A stretch of DNA of 11,809 nt, taken from Basidiobolus heterosporus B8920. Taxonomy: Eukaryota; Basidiobolomycota; Basidiobolomycetes; Basidiobolales; Basidiobolaceae. Positions within the stretch are counted from its first letter, which is position 1. Every line of letters starts with the position of its first letter. A program made the translations under genes and the position numbers. This document shows, in pieces, positions 1-10,278 of the stretch. The stretch is taken from assembly GCA_000697455.1 (NCBI GenBank), contig JNET01028152.1:1-11809 (forward strand), in the 5' to 3' direction. The notes beneath the pieces were generated by a model. It was not told the origin of the DNA. It saw nothing but the letters and a program-made list of their open reading frames with translations, and ran no database searches.

Positions 1-2
1 GA

Positions 3-858
3 GCTTTTTCTCTACAAAACAAATCAATAAGCTATCCATACAAGGAGAGCGAAACGATTCCCATTTGGCTGGGTGGTGTATTTGCGTTTGTGGTCCCTCT
101 GCTTGTACTGGTCTTCATTTCTTTGGTGATCAGACGTAGCCCATATGACTGTCACAGCTCGCTGTTGGGATTATGTTTGTCATTATCCTTGGCAATTATG
201 CTTACAGATATTCTGAAAATTACGGTCGGACGACAACGTCCCGATTTCTTAGCGCGTTGCCAAGTTCGTTATGAGAATGGAGAGCATCCCAAAGATCCAC
301 CACTTGGCCTAACCACAACCTCCATTTGTACTCAGACAGATGAGTACATATTTAGAGATGGCCTTAAGAGCTTCCCTAGCGGACATACTTCCTGTAAGTA
401 ATGAATTGAATTTTGCGCATCACTTTCATTATGACTAATTTTTCTCTTTTCAAGTGGCATTCGCTGGTTTGGTATTTCTAAGCCTTTATATAGCGGGAAA
501 ATTGCATTTGTTTGATGAACGTGGGCATACATACAAAAGTTTTTTGGTCTCGGTCCCAATTATAGGTGCGATGCTGATCGGAATTTCGCGTATATGTGAC
601 TATAGGCATCATTGGTCAGATGTATTTGTGGGAGCGATCATTGGAATAGCAACAGCTTATTTTTCTTATCGACAGTATTATCCATCATTGACACACTGTA
701 GATGCGACAAGCCATTCTCACCCCGAATACCGCGACCTATATCTAGAGCAGTGGACAGAGCCAATGAGAATGATTTATTTGAAGATTCTGAGCAATTCCA
801 CCTGCCGCAATATGGAGATGCTAACAAGATAGGATCTGAATTACAACCATTTGAATAG
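3..858 (+). CDS. Lipid phosphate phosphatase (PAP2 family, DPP1/LPP-like), 5' end cut by window
   Basis: This is an integral membrane phosphatase that removes phosphate from lipids such as phosphatidic acid and diacylglycerol pyrophosphate. Exons are 3..393 and 455..858, joined by a 61-nt GT..AG intron in phase 1. The join reads PSGHTS-LAFAG, which restores the family pattern. All three signature motifs are visible: K-x6-RP as KITVGRQRP (216..242), PSGH (375..386), and SR-x5-H-x3-D as SRICDYRHHWSD (586..621). These hold the catalytic histidines and the phosphate-binding arginines. Hydrophobic segments flank the motifs, as expected for the usual six-helix fold. The visible 264 residues compare with about 285-290 for yeast DPP1 or animal LPPs, so roughly the first membrane helix and the start codon lie outside the window. 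The C-terminal tail of about 55 residues is polar and probably cytosolic. The family assignment is firm; the exact lipid substrate is not known. Confidence 0.93.
394..454 (+). other. Intron of the lipid phosphatase gene
   Basis: The 61-nt intron begins GTAAGT and ends CAAG. It splits a Leu codon in phase 1, directly after the PSGH motif. Reading through it meets an in-frame stop, while splicing restores the expected SLAFAG continuation. Confidence 0.9.
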
Positions 859-1037
859 TCAAAGTTAAAAGCCAAACGCAACCTGATTCATGTTGTTGGT
901 AAATATCTGCCATAAACTTAGAATACTCTAATACATACTATTATTGCGTGTTGTAACATATTAAAGAATACCGTCTATTTATCGTGACGAAATGTTCGTA
1001 ACAACAAATCCACAGTTTGCTGTGTTGTCAATGGGGA
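859..1037. other. Convergent 3' intergenic spacer
   Basis: This AT-rich stretch of 179 nt separates the stop codon of the phosphatase gene (+) from that of the small helical-protein gene (-). It must hold both 3' untranslated regions and poly(A) sites. No clear AATAAA, repeat or RNA gene was seen. Confidence 0.5.
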
Positions 1038-1376
1038 TTATTTATCTGCGTCAAAGTCAAATAACTCGAGATATTCACGTTTGAGTTTTAAAGCTGCAAC
1101 TATAAGATCGATTACCACCAAGTACGTTAAGTATTGATCCAAGCCAGCTTCGAATTAATAATTTGTATCTGATTAGCGGTAGAAATGGTGCATACCTTGA
1201 ATGTTTAGAAATTTGTTTTGAGTCCCTTTTAAGATAGTTTCCATATGTTCTACGTCATTCAAAACACTGGAGTTGGCTAAATTCAGCATCTCTAACTCCT
1301 CTTGGATATGAAGAGTCGTCGATTCCACCTTCATTTTTTTCTTGTTAAGCTGGTCTAAAGGACCGTTATCCATCAT
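1038..1376 (-). CDS. Small helical/coiled-coil protein, 96 aa; possibly BLOC-1 subunit 2-like
   Basis: Exons on the minus strand are 1376..1196 and 1147..1038, separated by a 48-nt intron (GTATGC..GAAG, phase 1). The ATG at 1376 is the first Met after an in-frame stop; a second Met follows at once. Without splicing the frame stops a few codons into the intron. With splicing, the protein continues through about 36 residues of the same helical character. Residues 20-90 are rich in Leu, Glu, Lys, Asn and Gln with heptad-like spacing, suggesting a coiled-coil subunit of a complex. The second half reads IQAGLDQYLTYLVVID followed by VAAL, recalling the LDQ..VI..VAAL..LD.Y pattern of BLOC-1 subunit 2. 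That resemblance comes from memory of the family and is weak; a kinetochore or other small coiled-coil subunit remains possible. That it is a gene is likely; its function is not established. Confidence 0.6.
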
Positions 1377-1918
1377 TACAAATACTTTCCGACTTTGAGA
1401 GTAGAGTAAAACGGAGTGTTGCGCATCTTATTATATTTTGATGATAAGTCGATGTAACTTGCATAGCATTGAATGTATGCACTTGAATCAAACAGCTAAT
1501 CCAATCGTCAGCGGTCAAAAATACGCATCACTCCGCATACGATCCTCACCATTCTAACGGTATTCATCTAAGGTTGACCTATCCTCGCTTATTGATTATT
1601 GTCTCTTCACGATGTACTTATATCTGATACCACAAAATTAGGCGAACACTTTGAGCAAAAGACTCGAGGATTGTCATGCCGTAACTTAAAGATAAATACA
1701 ATTCTTCAATAATCTCATTTGAAGTATTTTTGTTCTTGACCGTGCCATATGTTTATCAAGGATGACCATATACATTCAAGTACGTTTGGATAAGCTTGAA
1801 GAATGACTGCACAACAAAATTTCAGCTACTACTCTAACAAAGTCAAATTTCTCATTATTCAGTCGGGCTTGTGAGCCAAAATCTCCACTAATAGAAATCC
1901 TCTACTTGTGGGTATCTC
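1377..1918. other. Intergenic region between the small helical-protein gene and the PSMG4-like gene
   Basis: This 542-nt AT-rich spacer contains the promoter of the leftward small gene and the 3' end of the leftward chaperone gene. I saw no credible reading frame, tRNA, repeat or TATA box in it. Confidence 0.4.
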
Positions 1919-2412
1919 CTATTGTGCTAAAAGATCCTTGAGTTTACGGAAGATCTCCCGCTCGGCAAATACGTGAGGCTCGGGATCGTTTGGGAGTTGC
2001 GAGCTCACAAAGAATTGTTTTTTGAATTTCAGAGCTATTTGTACGTAGATAAATAGAAGGTATCATTTAGAAAGACGTGACAAAATACGATTTTCTTTAT
2101 CGATTACTTACCCAAGCGTTTAGCAAAGTTAGTATCTACATCAGTAGGCGAGTTTCCCAGCAAATTTGTAGCATTAACATTGGAATTCTTACTTAAAAAA
2201 TTAGCTATGGAAGTTGGTTGCATAAACGGTTGACTACTTACTGGAGTACGAGGTGGCATAGCAACCGCTAAGGCATCAAGCGTTGGTGTATTACCCATCC
2301 ATACGAAAACGCTATCCTCGAGAAGAATCAACTGAAAATAGATTGGTTCATTCACATACAGCGTAGAGAACTGATGCACTTGGAAATTAGGATTGGCTGC
2401 CTCAGAAGACAT
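1919..2412 (-). CDS. Proteasome assembly chaperone 4 (PSMG4/Pba4-like)
   Basis: PSMG4 works with PSMG3 (Pba3-Pba4 in yeast) as a heterodimer that helps assemble the 20S proteasome alpha ring. Exons on the minus strand are 2412..2112 and 2034..1919, with a 77-nt intron (GTAAGT..AATAG, phase 1), giving 138 residues; human PSMG4 has 123. The core SVFVWMGNTPTLDALAVAMP (residues 35-54) matches the human SLFLWVG.TP.L..LAVAM segment. The spliced junction NFAKRLALKFKKQFFVSSQL matches LAQRLARKTNKQVFVSYNL, and the C-terminal EREIFRKLKDLL matches the final amphipathic helix. A loop of about 20 residues after the LAVAMP segment is longer than in human and rich in Pro, Ser and Asn. The Met at 2412 is preferred because it puts the N-terminus where it lies in homologues; the frame is open further upstream, but without another ATG near that alignment. 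Confidence 0.9.
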
Positions 2413-2974
2413 GACTTGAATATACAGTAAGACTACAGCATCAGTAAACAAAGGTGCAAATAAATATCCATCAAAATTAACACTATATTAGTTGCTTATT
2501 AGAATGCGAATTTATCCTAATAGATTGCTTATAACTGTTACTAGATAAGCCGATCTTAAGCCAAAACCTAAATCATCTATTTGGTGAAAGAAAATTTCCA
2601 TGTTTTGGGGAGGAGTTTTCTTTACACTAGGTACCCTTGCAATATTTTCTCAATATAAAAAGCAGCCAGCATGTATAGAATTCTCTACCTTCTTCTGATA
2701 TCTTGGTAAGTACACTATTTCATTACTTTTATAATTCTTTCGGTGTAAAATGATGACACGTTATTTTCATGAATGCAACTACATGATTCATAACTTTTTA
2801 CCAATTGTTCCTACTGAAATACGCATGATTTTTATCATCAAGTATACCGTTCACCTCACACACACTAACCATAATTATCTTGATAGGAATTTTCCGGATT
2901 TATGCATCTGTATTTTGCTTGTTAATCTTAATAAAATAGCAGTTACAAATCACACCGACATGCTCAATATTTAT
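2413..2974. other. Intergenic region between the PSMG4-like and methyltransferase genes
   Basis: This 562-nt AT-rich spacer holds the promoter of the leftward chaperone gene and the 3' end of the leftward methyltransferase. It contains a possible 32-residue hydrophobic reading frame (2600..2698) and a consensus-like GTAAGT donor at 2706, both discussed as findings. No larger coding region is supported. Confidence 0.4.
2600..2698 (+). CDS. Doubtful small hydrophobic peptide, 32 aa
   Basis: An ATG at 2600 opens 32 codons ending in TGA. The N-terminal half (MFWGGVFFTLGTLAIF) could form one membrane helix, followed by the basic stretch QYKKQ. Single-helix mitochondrial or ER subunits of this size exist, but I recognise no family. 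Length alone cannot distinguish it from chance in AT-rich DNA. It is listed because it lies in an otherwise empty gap. Confidence 0.15.
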   Translation: MFWGGVFFTLGTLAIFSQYKKQPACIEFSTFF

Positions 2975-3852
2975 TTAGGCCTTGTAGGCAACAAATCTCA
3001 ATCTCACGTACATCACGGACCATTGTTTATGGCGGCAGCAAACGGGTTCCAGAAACTTCATAATTTCTTGTATTATCTCATCTTGAATGGTTGCATCAAA
3101 TGGTTGTAAGAAACATCCGCCGAATGTCTTCACCCAGCCACCAACATCAGTTGGAAGAGGAGTGAATCGCGGCACTAATTCAATGTGATCAACCCGGAAG
3201 CCGTTACTTTCCAAAAGCCTGGAGTATTCGTCGGCAGTAGGGAAAAACCAAGGCGAGAGATCTACTCCGTTTTTTCCGCGTTTACTTGCTGCTTGAATTA
3301 AAGCAGCATGGAGTTCTATTAACAACAAAAGAGTAGACAGCTGTCAGCCACGTATTAAATCAAAATTTAGCAACATGTACCAACCATGGCAATTAAGGTG
3401 ACCACCCATCTCACCAACAAACTTCCCATTAGGCTTTAATGCTTGGTGTACCCCGCGAATCACTGCAGCTGGATCCCTTTTCATCCAATGTAAAGCTACC
3501 CGTACATTATTTATGGAGGTATGTTGAAAATGATGACTGCTGGAACCTTACCTGCGTTGGAAAATACTGCGTCAAATTGTCCAATGAATTCAAGCTCGTG
3601 CCCATCAACAACCCTCACATCTTTACAGCCAAGTTGTTTAGCCGCTTCGATCATCTCTGGACTGGAGTCAACTCCTACCACTCTCTTGCATTGATCTTCT
3701 AGCTTTTTGGTAAGAGCTCCATCACCACAGCCAAGGTCGAGAAGAGTCCATTCCGATGATGGTTGAAGCAACTTCAGCACATCAAGCGTTAAATTGGGAA
3801 CGAATTCGGCGTGTGTGGCGTAATCGCTAGGTGACCAGGATTGTGAGATCAT
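2975..3852 (-). CDS. Class I SAM-dependent methyltransferase (trans-aconitate methyltransferase-like / type 11)
   Basis: This is a soluble methyltransferase of 250 residues, the usual size for the Tam-like group. Minus-strand exons are 3852..3552, 3495..3385 and 3315..2975, with introns of 56 and 69 nt, both in phase 1. Motif I is DLGCGDG (residues 39-45), the glycine-rich SAM-binding loop. Motif II carries the ribose-binding aspartate in VVGVDSSPEM. The segment FDAVFSNA|ALHWM is the standard motif IV-V join, recovered only by splicing intron 1, and KPNGKFVGEMGGH follows. The C-terminal part (PWFFPTADEY, then VGGWVKTF) matches the substrate-side domain of this family. The second intron starts with the weaker donor GTTGGT. 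The ATG at 3852 is the first Met; upstream codons in frame lack an ATG. The stop lies inside TAAATAAA on the coding strand, so a poly(A) signal overlaps the gene end. The substrate cannot be inferred. Confidence 0.92.
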
Positions 3853-4142
3853 TGTAAATTTCTTACTTCTCTGCTTAACCAAACCCTTATTTTATAGCGG
3901 ATCATTGACAATTTCGGGTCACATTGAGTCAAAGTTAGTCTTAGAGCTTTATTTAACAATCATCATGATCTGGTATATATTTAAGGGGTTACAGAGTTGA
4001 CCCTAGCACTGAAAAGTAGCGAAATAGTAGTACTCGTTGAATAGAAAATAGTGATATTAAGTAGGAAATCTGTAAATATCATCCAAATAAAGAGCCCGTT
4101 GATAGAAATCATTCTAAACGGAGGTATAGCTTGTCTCTATAT
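3853..4142. other. Intergenic spacer between the methyltransferase and secreted-protein genes
   Basis: This 290-nt region contains the promoter of the methyltransferase and the 3' untranslated region of the secreted protein, both on the minus strand. An AATAAA on the minus strand (3953..3948), 190 nt past the secreted-protein stop, is a candidate poly(A) signal. A TATATATTTAAG tract near 3975 lies on the + strand but has no credible gene downstream. Confidence 0.4.
3948..3953 (-). terminator. Candidate poly(A) signal of the secreted-protein gene
   Basis: AATAAA on the minus strand, 190 nt downstream of the stop codon at 4143. This is a plausible distance for a fungal 3' untranslated region, but only motif evidence supports it. 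Confidence 0.35.
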
Positions 4143-5000
4143 TTAGTACTGGCAAATGACTCCTTTGCCACTGCCTTCACACTTGCTTCCATCGGAGCAG
4201 CTCTTTTCTTCCCAGGCACCGTGGATGCACTGAACAAAGTTATCTCCTTTGCATTTGTACTCACCATGGTCGCATTCATCTTTATCATTCGAATCATCAC
4301 AATCCTCTTCCTCGTCTTCCTTATTATCACCCTCACCCTCATCATCATCGTTGCCATCATTCCCGCCGTCATCTTCGTTATCGTCACAGTCATCCTCGTT
4401 ACCTTCGTTGCCATCATTTCCGCCGTCATCTTCATTATCGTCACAGTCATCCTCGTTACCTTCGTTGCCATTATCACTGTCGTCACAGTCACAGCCATCG
4501 TCTTTCTCTTCATCATCACAATCGTCGCCACTATCAGTAATGGTAGGGCATTTGGTAGGCTTGGTTGTGGTGGCGCACTTGGTAGGAGTCGAACCACCAG
4601 TCGAGGATGGGCTACTAGAAAGCCCCGAAGCCACGCTGGTTAGGGATCCTGAGGTTTCACTAGCAGAGGATCCAGAGGTAGGGCTACTAGACTGTTCCGA
4701 TGTTGCACTGGAAGAAGATTCTGAGCTGGAGCCACTGGATGATCCCGAAGTTTCACTAGGTGAAGGTTCCGAGCTAGCACTGTTTGATGCTCCTGTCGAC
4801 TCACTAGGAGTCTCGGTAGGACTTACAGTACTAATTTGAGTCTCAACTGTGGTGGAGACAGAGGTGACCGAGGTATTTGTAGTGGTAGTAGAGGACTGCG
4901 TAACAATATCAGTGGAAGTTCCACTGGGAGATGGGCTCTGAGCATCACCAAGAGCGGCAAATGAGAGAGCGAAGAGAAGATAGTAAGAGTAGCACTTCAT
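4143..5000 (-). CDS. Secreted Ser/Thr-rich protein with acidic repeats and C-terminal chitin-binding (CBM19-like) module
   Basis: This is a single-exon gene for 285 residues. Residues 1-20 form a signal peptide (MKCYSYYLLFALSFAALGDA) with cleavage likely near GDA-Q. Residues 21 to about 142 are Ser, Thr and Pro-rich, as in O-glycosylated stalks of fungal wall proteins. Residues 158-241 are extremely Asp, Glu, Asn and Gly-rich with scattered Cys, including a 19-residue tandem repeat. Residues 242-285 form a six-Cys module with C-x6-C-x7-C, then GAW, then C-x5-C-x8-C, closely resembling CBM19 chitin-binding modules at the end of fungal chitinases and wall proteins. There is no catalytic domain and no C-terminal hydrophobic GPI signal, since the protein ends just after the last Cys. 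I infer a secreted chitin- or wall-associated protein. The ATG at 5000 lies 49 nt downstream of a TATATATA box. Frames upstream of this ATG or on the opposite strand are artefacts of the repetitive composition. Confidence 0.88.
   Translation of the reverse strand: MKCYSYYLLFALSFAALGDAQSPSPSGTSTDIVTQSSTTTTNTSVTSVSTTVETQISTVSPTETPSESTGASNSASSEPSPSETSGSSSGSSSESSSSATSEQSSSPTSGSSASETSGSLTSVASGLSSSPSSTGGSTPTKCATTTKPTKCPTITDSGDDCDDEEKDDGCDCDDSDNGNEGNEDDCDDNEDDGGNDGNEGNEDDCDDNEDDGGNDGNDDDEGEGDNKEDEEEDCDDSNDKDECDHGEYKCKGDNFVQCIHGAWEEKSCSDGSKCEGSGKGVICQY
4351..4475 (-). repeat. 57-bp in-frame tandem repeat (two full copies plus start of a third)
   Basis: Copies start at 4351 and 4408 and a partial copy starts at 4465, each 57 nt apart, with few mismatches. 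Each unit encodes 19 residues of the type EGNEDDCDDNEDDGGNDGN. The near-identity of the DNA copies suggests recent duplication, and the period is a multiple of three so the frame is kept. Confidence 0.9.
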
Positions 5001-5048
5001 ATTGTAGACAGTAGATAGTTTGATACAGAAAAGGCTAATTCTCCAGTG

Positions 5049-5056
5049 TATATATA
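5049..5056 (-). promoter_or_regulatory. TATA box of the secreted-protein gene
   Basis: TATATATA lies 49 nt upstream of the ATG at 5000. This spacing would place a transcription start about 20 nt before the ATG, giving a short leader. The motif and position are the only evidence. Confidence 0.6.
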
Positions 5057-5190
5057 CTTGTTGGGATAGCATATTTTTAGAGTTGTCACTAACTTACCCC
5101 AGACATGACCGTCCGGTAAGAAAGGCGATTGATAAGCTATTTTTACGGGTATTTGGAGCATGTGGAGATTAAAAACAAATGAATCTCTTC

Positions 5191-5238
5191 GTACTTCAAG
5201 CGTTATTAATATACCAGTCTTATTAATAACTGAAGTAC
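5191..5238. repeat. Inverted repeat with 18-bp stem
   Basis: The left arm GTACTTCA-AGC-GTTATTAATA pairs with the right arm TATTAATAACTGAAGTAC. The two paired blocks are 8 bp and 10 bp, separated by a 3-nt bulge (AGC), with a 9-nt loop (5212..5220). Pairing is perfect in both blocks and ends abruptly outside them. Confidence 0.85.
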
Positions 5239-5354
5239 TCCAGGAAGTTATCTTCACAACTTTCCATCATTGATAAATTTAGCGTTCGATTCGATTAATC
5301 GGTCGATCTTGATGAAATTATGAAACATTCTTATTGCCGTTCGCTTTCTGGTAT

Positions 5355-5369
5355 TTAGGGTTAGGGTTA
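5355..5369 (+). repeat. Short telomere-like tract (TTAGGG x2.5)
   Basis: The sequence is TTAGGGTTAGGGTTA. It matches the telomeric unit of many fungi, and the telobox bound by Tbf1-type Myb proteins at some fungal promoters. It is too short to be a true telomere and lies in mid-window, within a promoter region. Confidence 0.7.
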
Positions 5370-5590
5370 AGTCTTCGTCGGTGGCGTGGAGTAGATGTAT
5401 TTTAGTTTGATTGGAGCATGCACAGGTAGATTACTCGAGTCACGATTCGAAGCCACGAATCACCCTTATTTTGAGGATTAAATAGCGAGCATTGAAGAGT
5501 GAGTGTTGGGTAGAGGTATCGGGTGGGATGGATGGTGTTTAGAGTTTGGGTATCGGGCATAGATCTGATTCACCGTGCTGATTCATTCCT

Positions 5591-5614
5591 CACATTCATA
5601 TCCACATTCATATC
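5591..5614 (+). repeat. 12-bp direct tandem repeat, two copies
   Basis: CACATTCATATC occurs twice back to back (5591..5602 and 5603..5614) without mismatch. It lies in the non-coding region upstream of the kinase gene. Confidence 0.8.
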
Positions 5615-5977
5615 TACAGTGCAGACATCGATTTATACGTTTTTGAACTGTGGTCGATCGGCTGATCATGATTTTTGTCTGAATGTGAATGCCCAGCCAC
5701 CAATCTGGACAATGCTTGCTAATTTGCATGTAGTTTTGCATAAGGGATGTGATCTTTATTGTAGACTCTTTTACCACTTGTTAAGCTTTGAGTGTATGCC
5801 TCAAGTTTAGAACCAAAAGGTACACTAATTAGCCAAGTAGACCTAGATTTGCAACTAATTGAGCAATTCCCCTCCATCCTAGGCTACTAAGTTTTACCAA
5901 TAAAAGTGCATAACCTCTTTCTGGGTAGTGTGAAAACGACTGAACCTTTTTGAGTATTGGTGTACTTGATTACGCAA

Positions 5978-9023
<3,046 letters not shown>

Positions 9024-9444
9024 GACAATTTTGTTAAGCATGTATCAGATGAATCCTGTCTTGAACACCGAACACGGAAGATTGTATTTCTATCCAAATA
9101 ACTAAATATACAAGCGGTACGAGTTGAAGTAGAAGAATCACATGAGTGAGATCATCATCAATTGCTTGAATTTAGGCACACTTGGTGCATAGTCAGAATT
9201 AGAAATGGAGCCCACCTAATATATTTGTATGGACGTGGTAAATCATGATGGAAAGGGATTCAAATAAGAATGGGGTTATTTTTATCTTGATGACCATTTT
9301 TCCCAAAACCCCAGAAAACCAGTGTGGGGTGAGGGGTGTAGGGGACAAAGGGTGAATTTGATATTTTCACCCGATGTGGGTCTTTATTAAAACTTCCTAG
9401 AGTATTTCTACTCCTCCATAGTCCCACTCTACTCATATTCAATA
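9024..9444. other. Intergenic region between the kinase and IF1 genes
   Basis: This 421-nt region holds the kinase 3' untranslated region and the IF1 promoter. It contains a G-run cluster (9326..9352) and an AT-rich TATA-like stretch TTTATTAAAA (9382..9391) about 55 nt upstream of the IF1 ATG. No coding region was found. Confidence 0.5.
9326..9352 (+). promoter_or_regulatory. G-run cluster: potential G-quadruplex with two STRE-like AGGGG motifs
   Basis: Four G runs, GGGG-TGA-GGGG-TGTA-GGGG-ACAAA-GGG, fit the G3+N1-7 quadruplex rule. Two AGGGG pentamers (9332..9336 and 9340..9344) match the yeast stress response element core. The cluster lies 93-119 nt upstream of the IF1 start codon. Confidence 0.6.
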
Positions 9445-9826
9445 ATGCTCAGAACTTTCACTACCCGTAACACTCGCGTTTTCGCTCGTACCTACACCTC
9501 TGCTGGTTACTCCGGTTCCATTAACCAAGCTGGTGGTAGCATTTCCAAGAAGGTAAGTTTTCTTGTTGAAGCTGCGTTGGGCTTGGCCACTTACGCATTA
9601 TACCTTGTGTTATAGGAAAAAGCCGTTGAAGACCAATATTTCAGACGTCAGGTTAGATTTGCTTGTACCCTCCCTCATGATGGAGCTCTCTATTAACTAA
9701 GATATATTGATAAAATAGGAAGCTGAGAAGTTGAAGCACTTACAGGACGAGCTTACCAAGGCCAAGCAACATCTTGAAACCATTCAAAGCAAGCTTGAGA
9801 GCCACGTCACCCAAACCAAAAACTAA
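9445..9826 (+). CDS. Mitochondrial F1F0-ATPase inhibitor IF1
   Basis: IF1 binds the F1 catalytic interface in the mitochondrial matrix and blocks ATP hydrolysis when the membrane is de-energised. Exons are 9445..9552, 9616..9651 and 9719..9826, with introns of 63 and 67 nt, both in phase 0; the second contains a TTAACTAAG branch-point sequence. The product has 83 residues. The first 20 or so (MLRTFTTRNTRVFARTYTS) are basic and lack acidic residues, as in a mitochondrial targeting peptide. A Gly/Ser-rich linker follows, then the inhibitory core KKEKAVEDQYFRRQEAEKLK, with Tyr44-Phe45-Arg46 matching the YFR of bovine IF1. The rest, LQDELTKAKQHLETIQSKLE, is a long helix with heptads suited to dimerisation. 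Length fits the yeast-type short IF1. The middle exon is only 36 nt and encodes EKAVEDQYFRRQ. The upstream G-rich element may regulate it. Confidence 0.95.
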
Positions 9827-9996
9827 CTTACGGTTGACTAGCTTTTCATCATGTAACAGTTGAACCCATGTTGACTGAATTATTTGGTTAAATAGCCTCT
9901 ATACTCATTGCTTCTATATTTTACATCCCTTCACACCACGGTCCCCTATAGTGCTTACACTTTACCCCACTTTCACCGTCTTTGTTACCTTGGAAC

Positions 9997-10002
9997 AATA
10001 AA
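9997..10002 (+). terminator. Candidate poly(A) signal of the IF1 gene
   Basis: AATAAA lies 171 nt downstream of the IF1 stop codon on the coding strand. Motif and position are the only evidence. Confidence 0.45.
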
Positions 10003-10272
10003 CTCTTGGACCCTGACCTACCCATTTAATTTCTATCATCTACACCGCCATCTTTTCGCCTATTTACTAACTGGAATGTACACTTTTCTTTCGGGTAGTA
10101 GGGACGTGGTACAGGAGAACGTGACCCAGATGAATACTCGATACATATCAAATGCAAACCATTAAGACACATAAATAGCAAGTATTTGATGAGGTATGAG
10201 GTCAGAGGTCAGAGGATGGCCAAACGTTATTCAAAAGAACTCACCAACTGCGCAACCTATGGAACATGTGAC

Positions 10273-10278
10273 TTTATT
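10273..10278 (-). terminator. Candidate poly(A) signal of the F-box gene
   Basis: AATAAA on the minus strand lies 85 nt downstream of the F-box gene stop codon. Motif and position are the only evidence. Confidence 0.4.

Larger units (their letters stand above)
5001..5977. other. Divergent intergenic region between the secreted-protein and kinase genes
   Basis: This region of about 1 kb must drive two divergent genes. It contains a TATA box for the leftward gene, an 18-bp stem inverted repeat (5191..5238), the palindrome CGATTAATCG (5292..5301), a TTAGGG-type tract (5355..5369), the short inverted pair GATTCG/CGAATC near 5443..5460, a G-rich stretch around 5500-5560 with GGTATCGGG twice, and a 12-bp tandem repeat (5591..5614). 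A 95-codon open frame at 5523..5810 has no ATG-initiated or recognisable protein and is judged spurious. Confidence 0.5.

Noticed and set aside
2750-3109. A 119-codon + strand frame overlapping the methyltransferase 3' end
   Set aside because: It is antisense to the conserved methyltransferase C-terminus and has no recognisable domain.
3960-3990. TATATATTTAAG as a + strand promoter
   Set aside because: No credible + strand gene lies downstream; the region fits the 3' untranslated region of the leftward gene.
4131-4839. Long open frames on the + strand and in a second - frame over the secreted-protein gene
   Set aside because: They are low-complexity shadows of the Ser-rich and Asp-rich coding repeats; only the minus frame has a signal peptide and a Cys module.
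5443-5460. GATTCG/CGAATC inverted pair resembling a tRNA T-arm
   Set aside because: No acceptor, D or anticodon arms can be placed around it, so it is not a tRNA.
5523-5810. A 95-codon + strand frame upstream of the kinase
   Set aside because: It has no ATG at its opening, no domain and no plausible splice partner; it includes the 12-bp tandem repeat.
9908-10165. An 85-codon + strand frame after IF1
   Set aside because: It overlaps the expected IF1 3' untranslated region and poly(A) signal and has biased, non-conserved composition.
10198-10211. AGGTCAG tandem resembling a nuclear-receptor half-site pair
   Set aside because: Such receptors are absent from fungi, and the repeat is short and lies in a 3' region.
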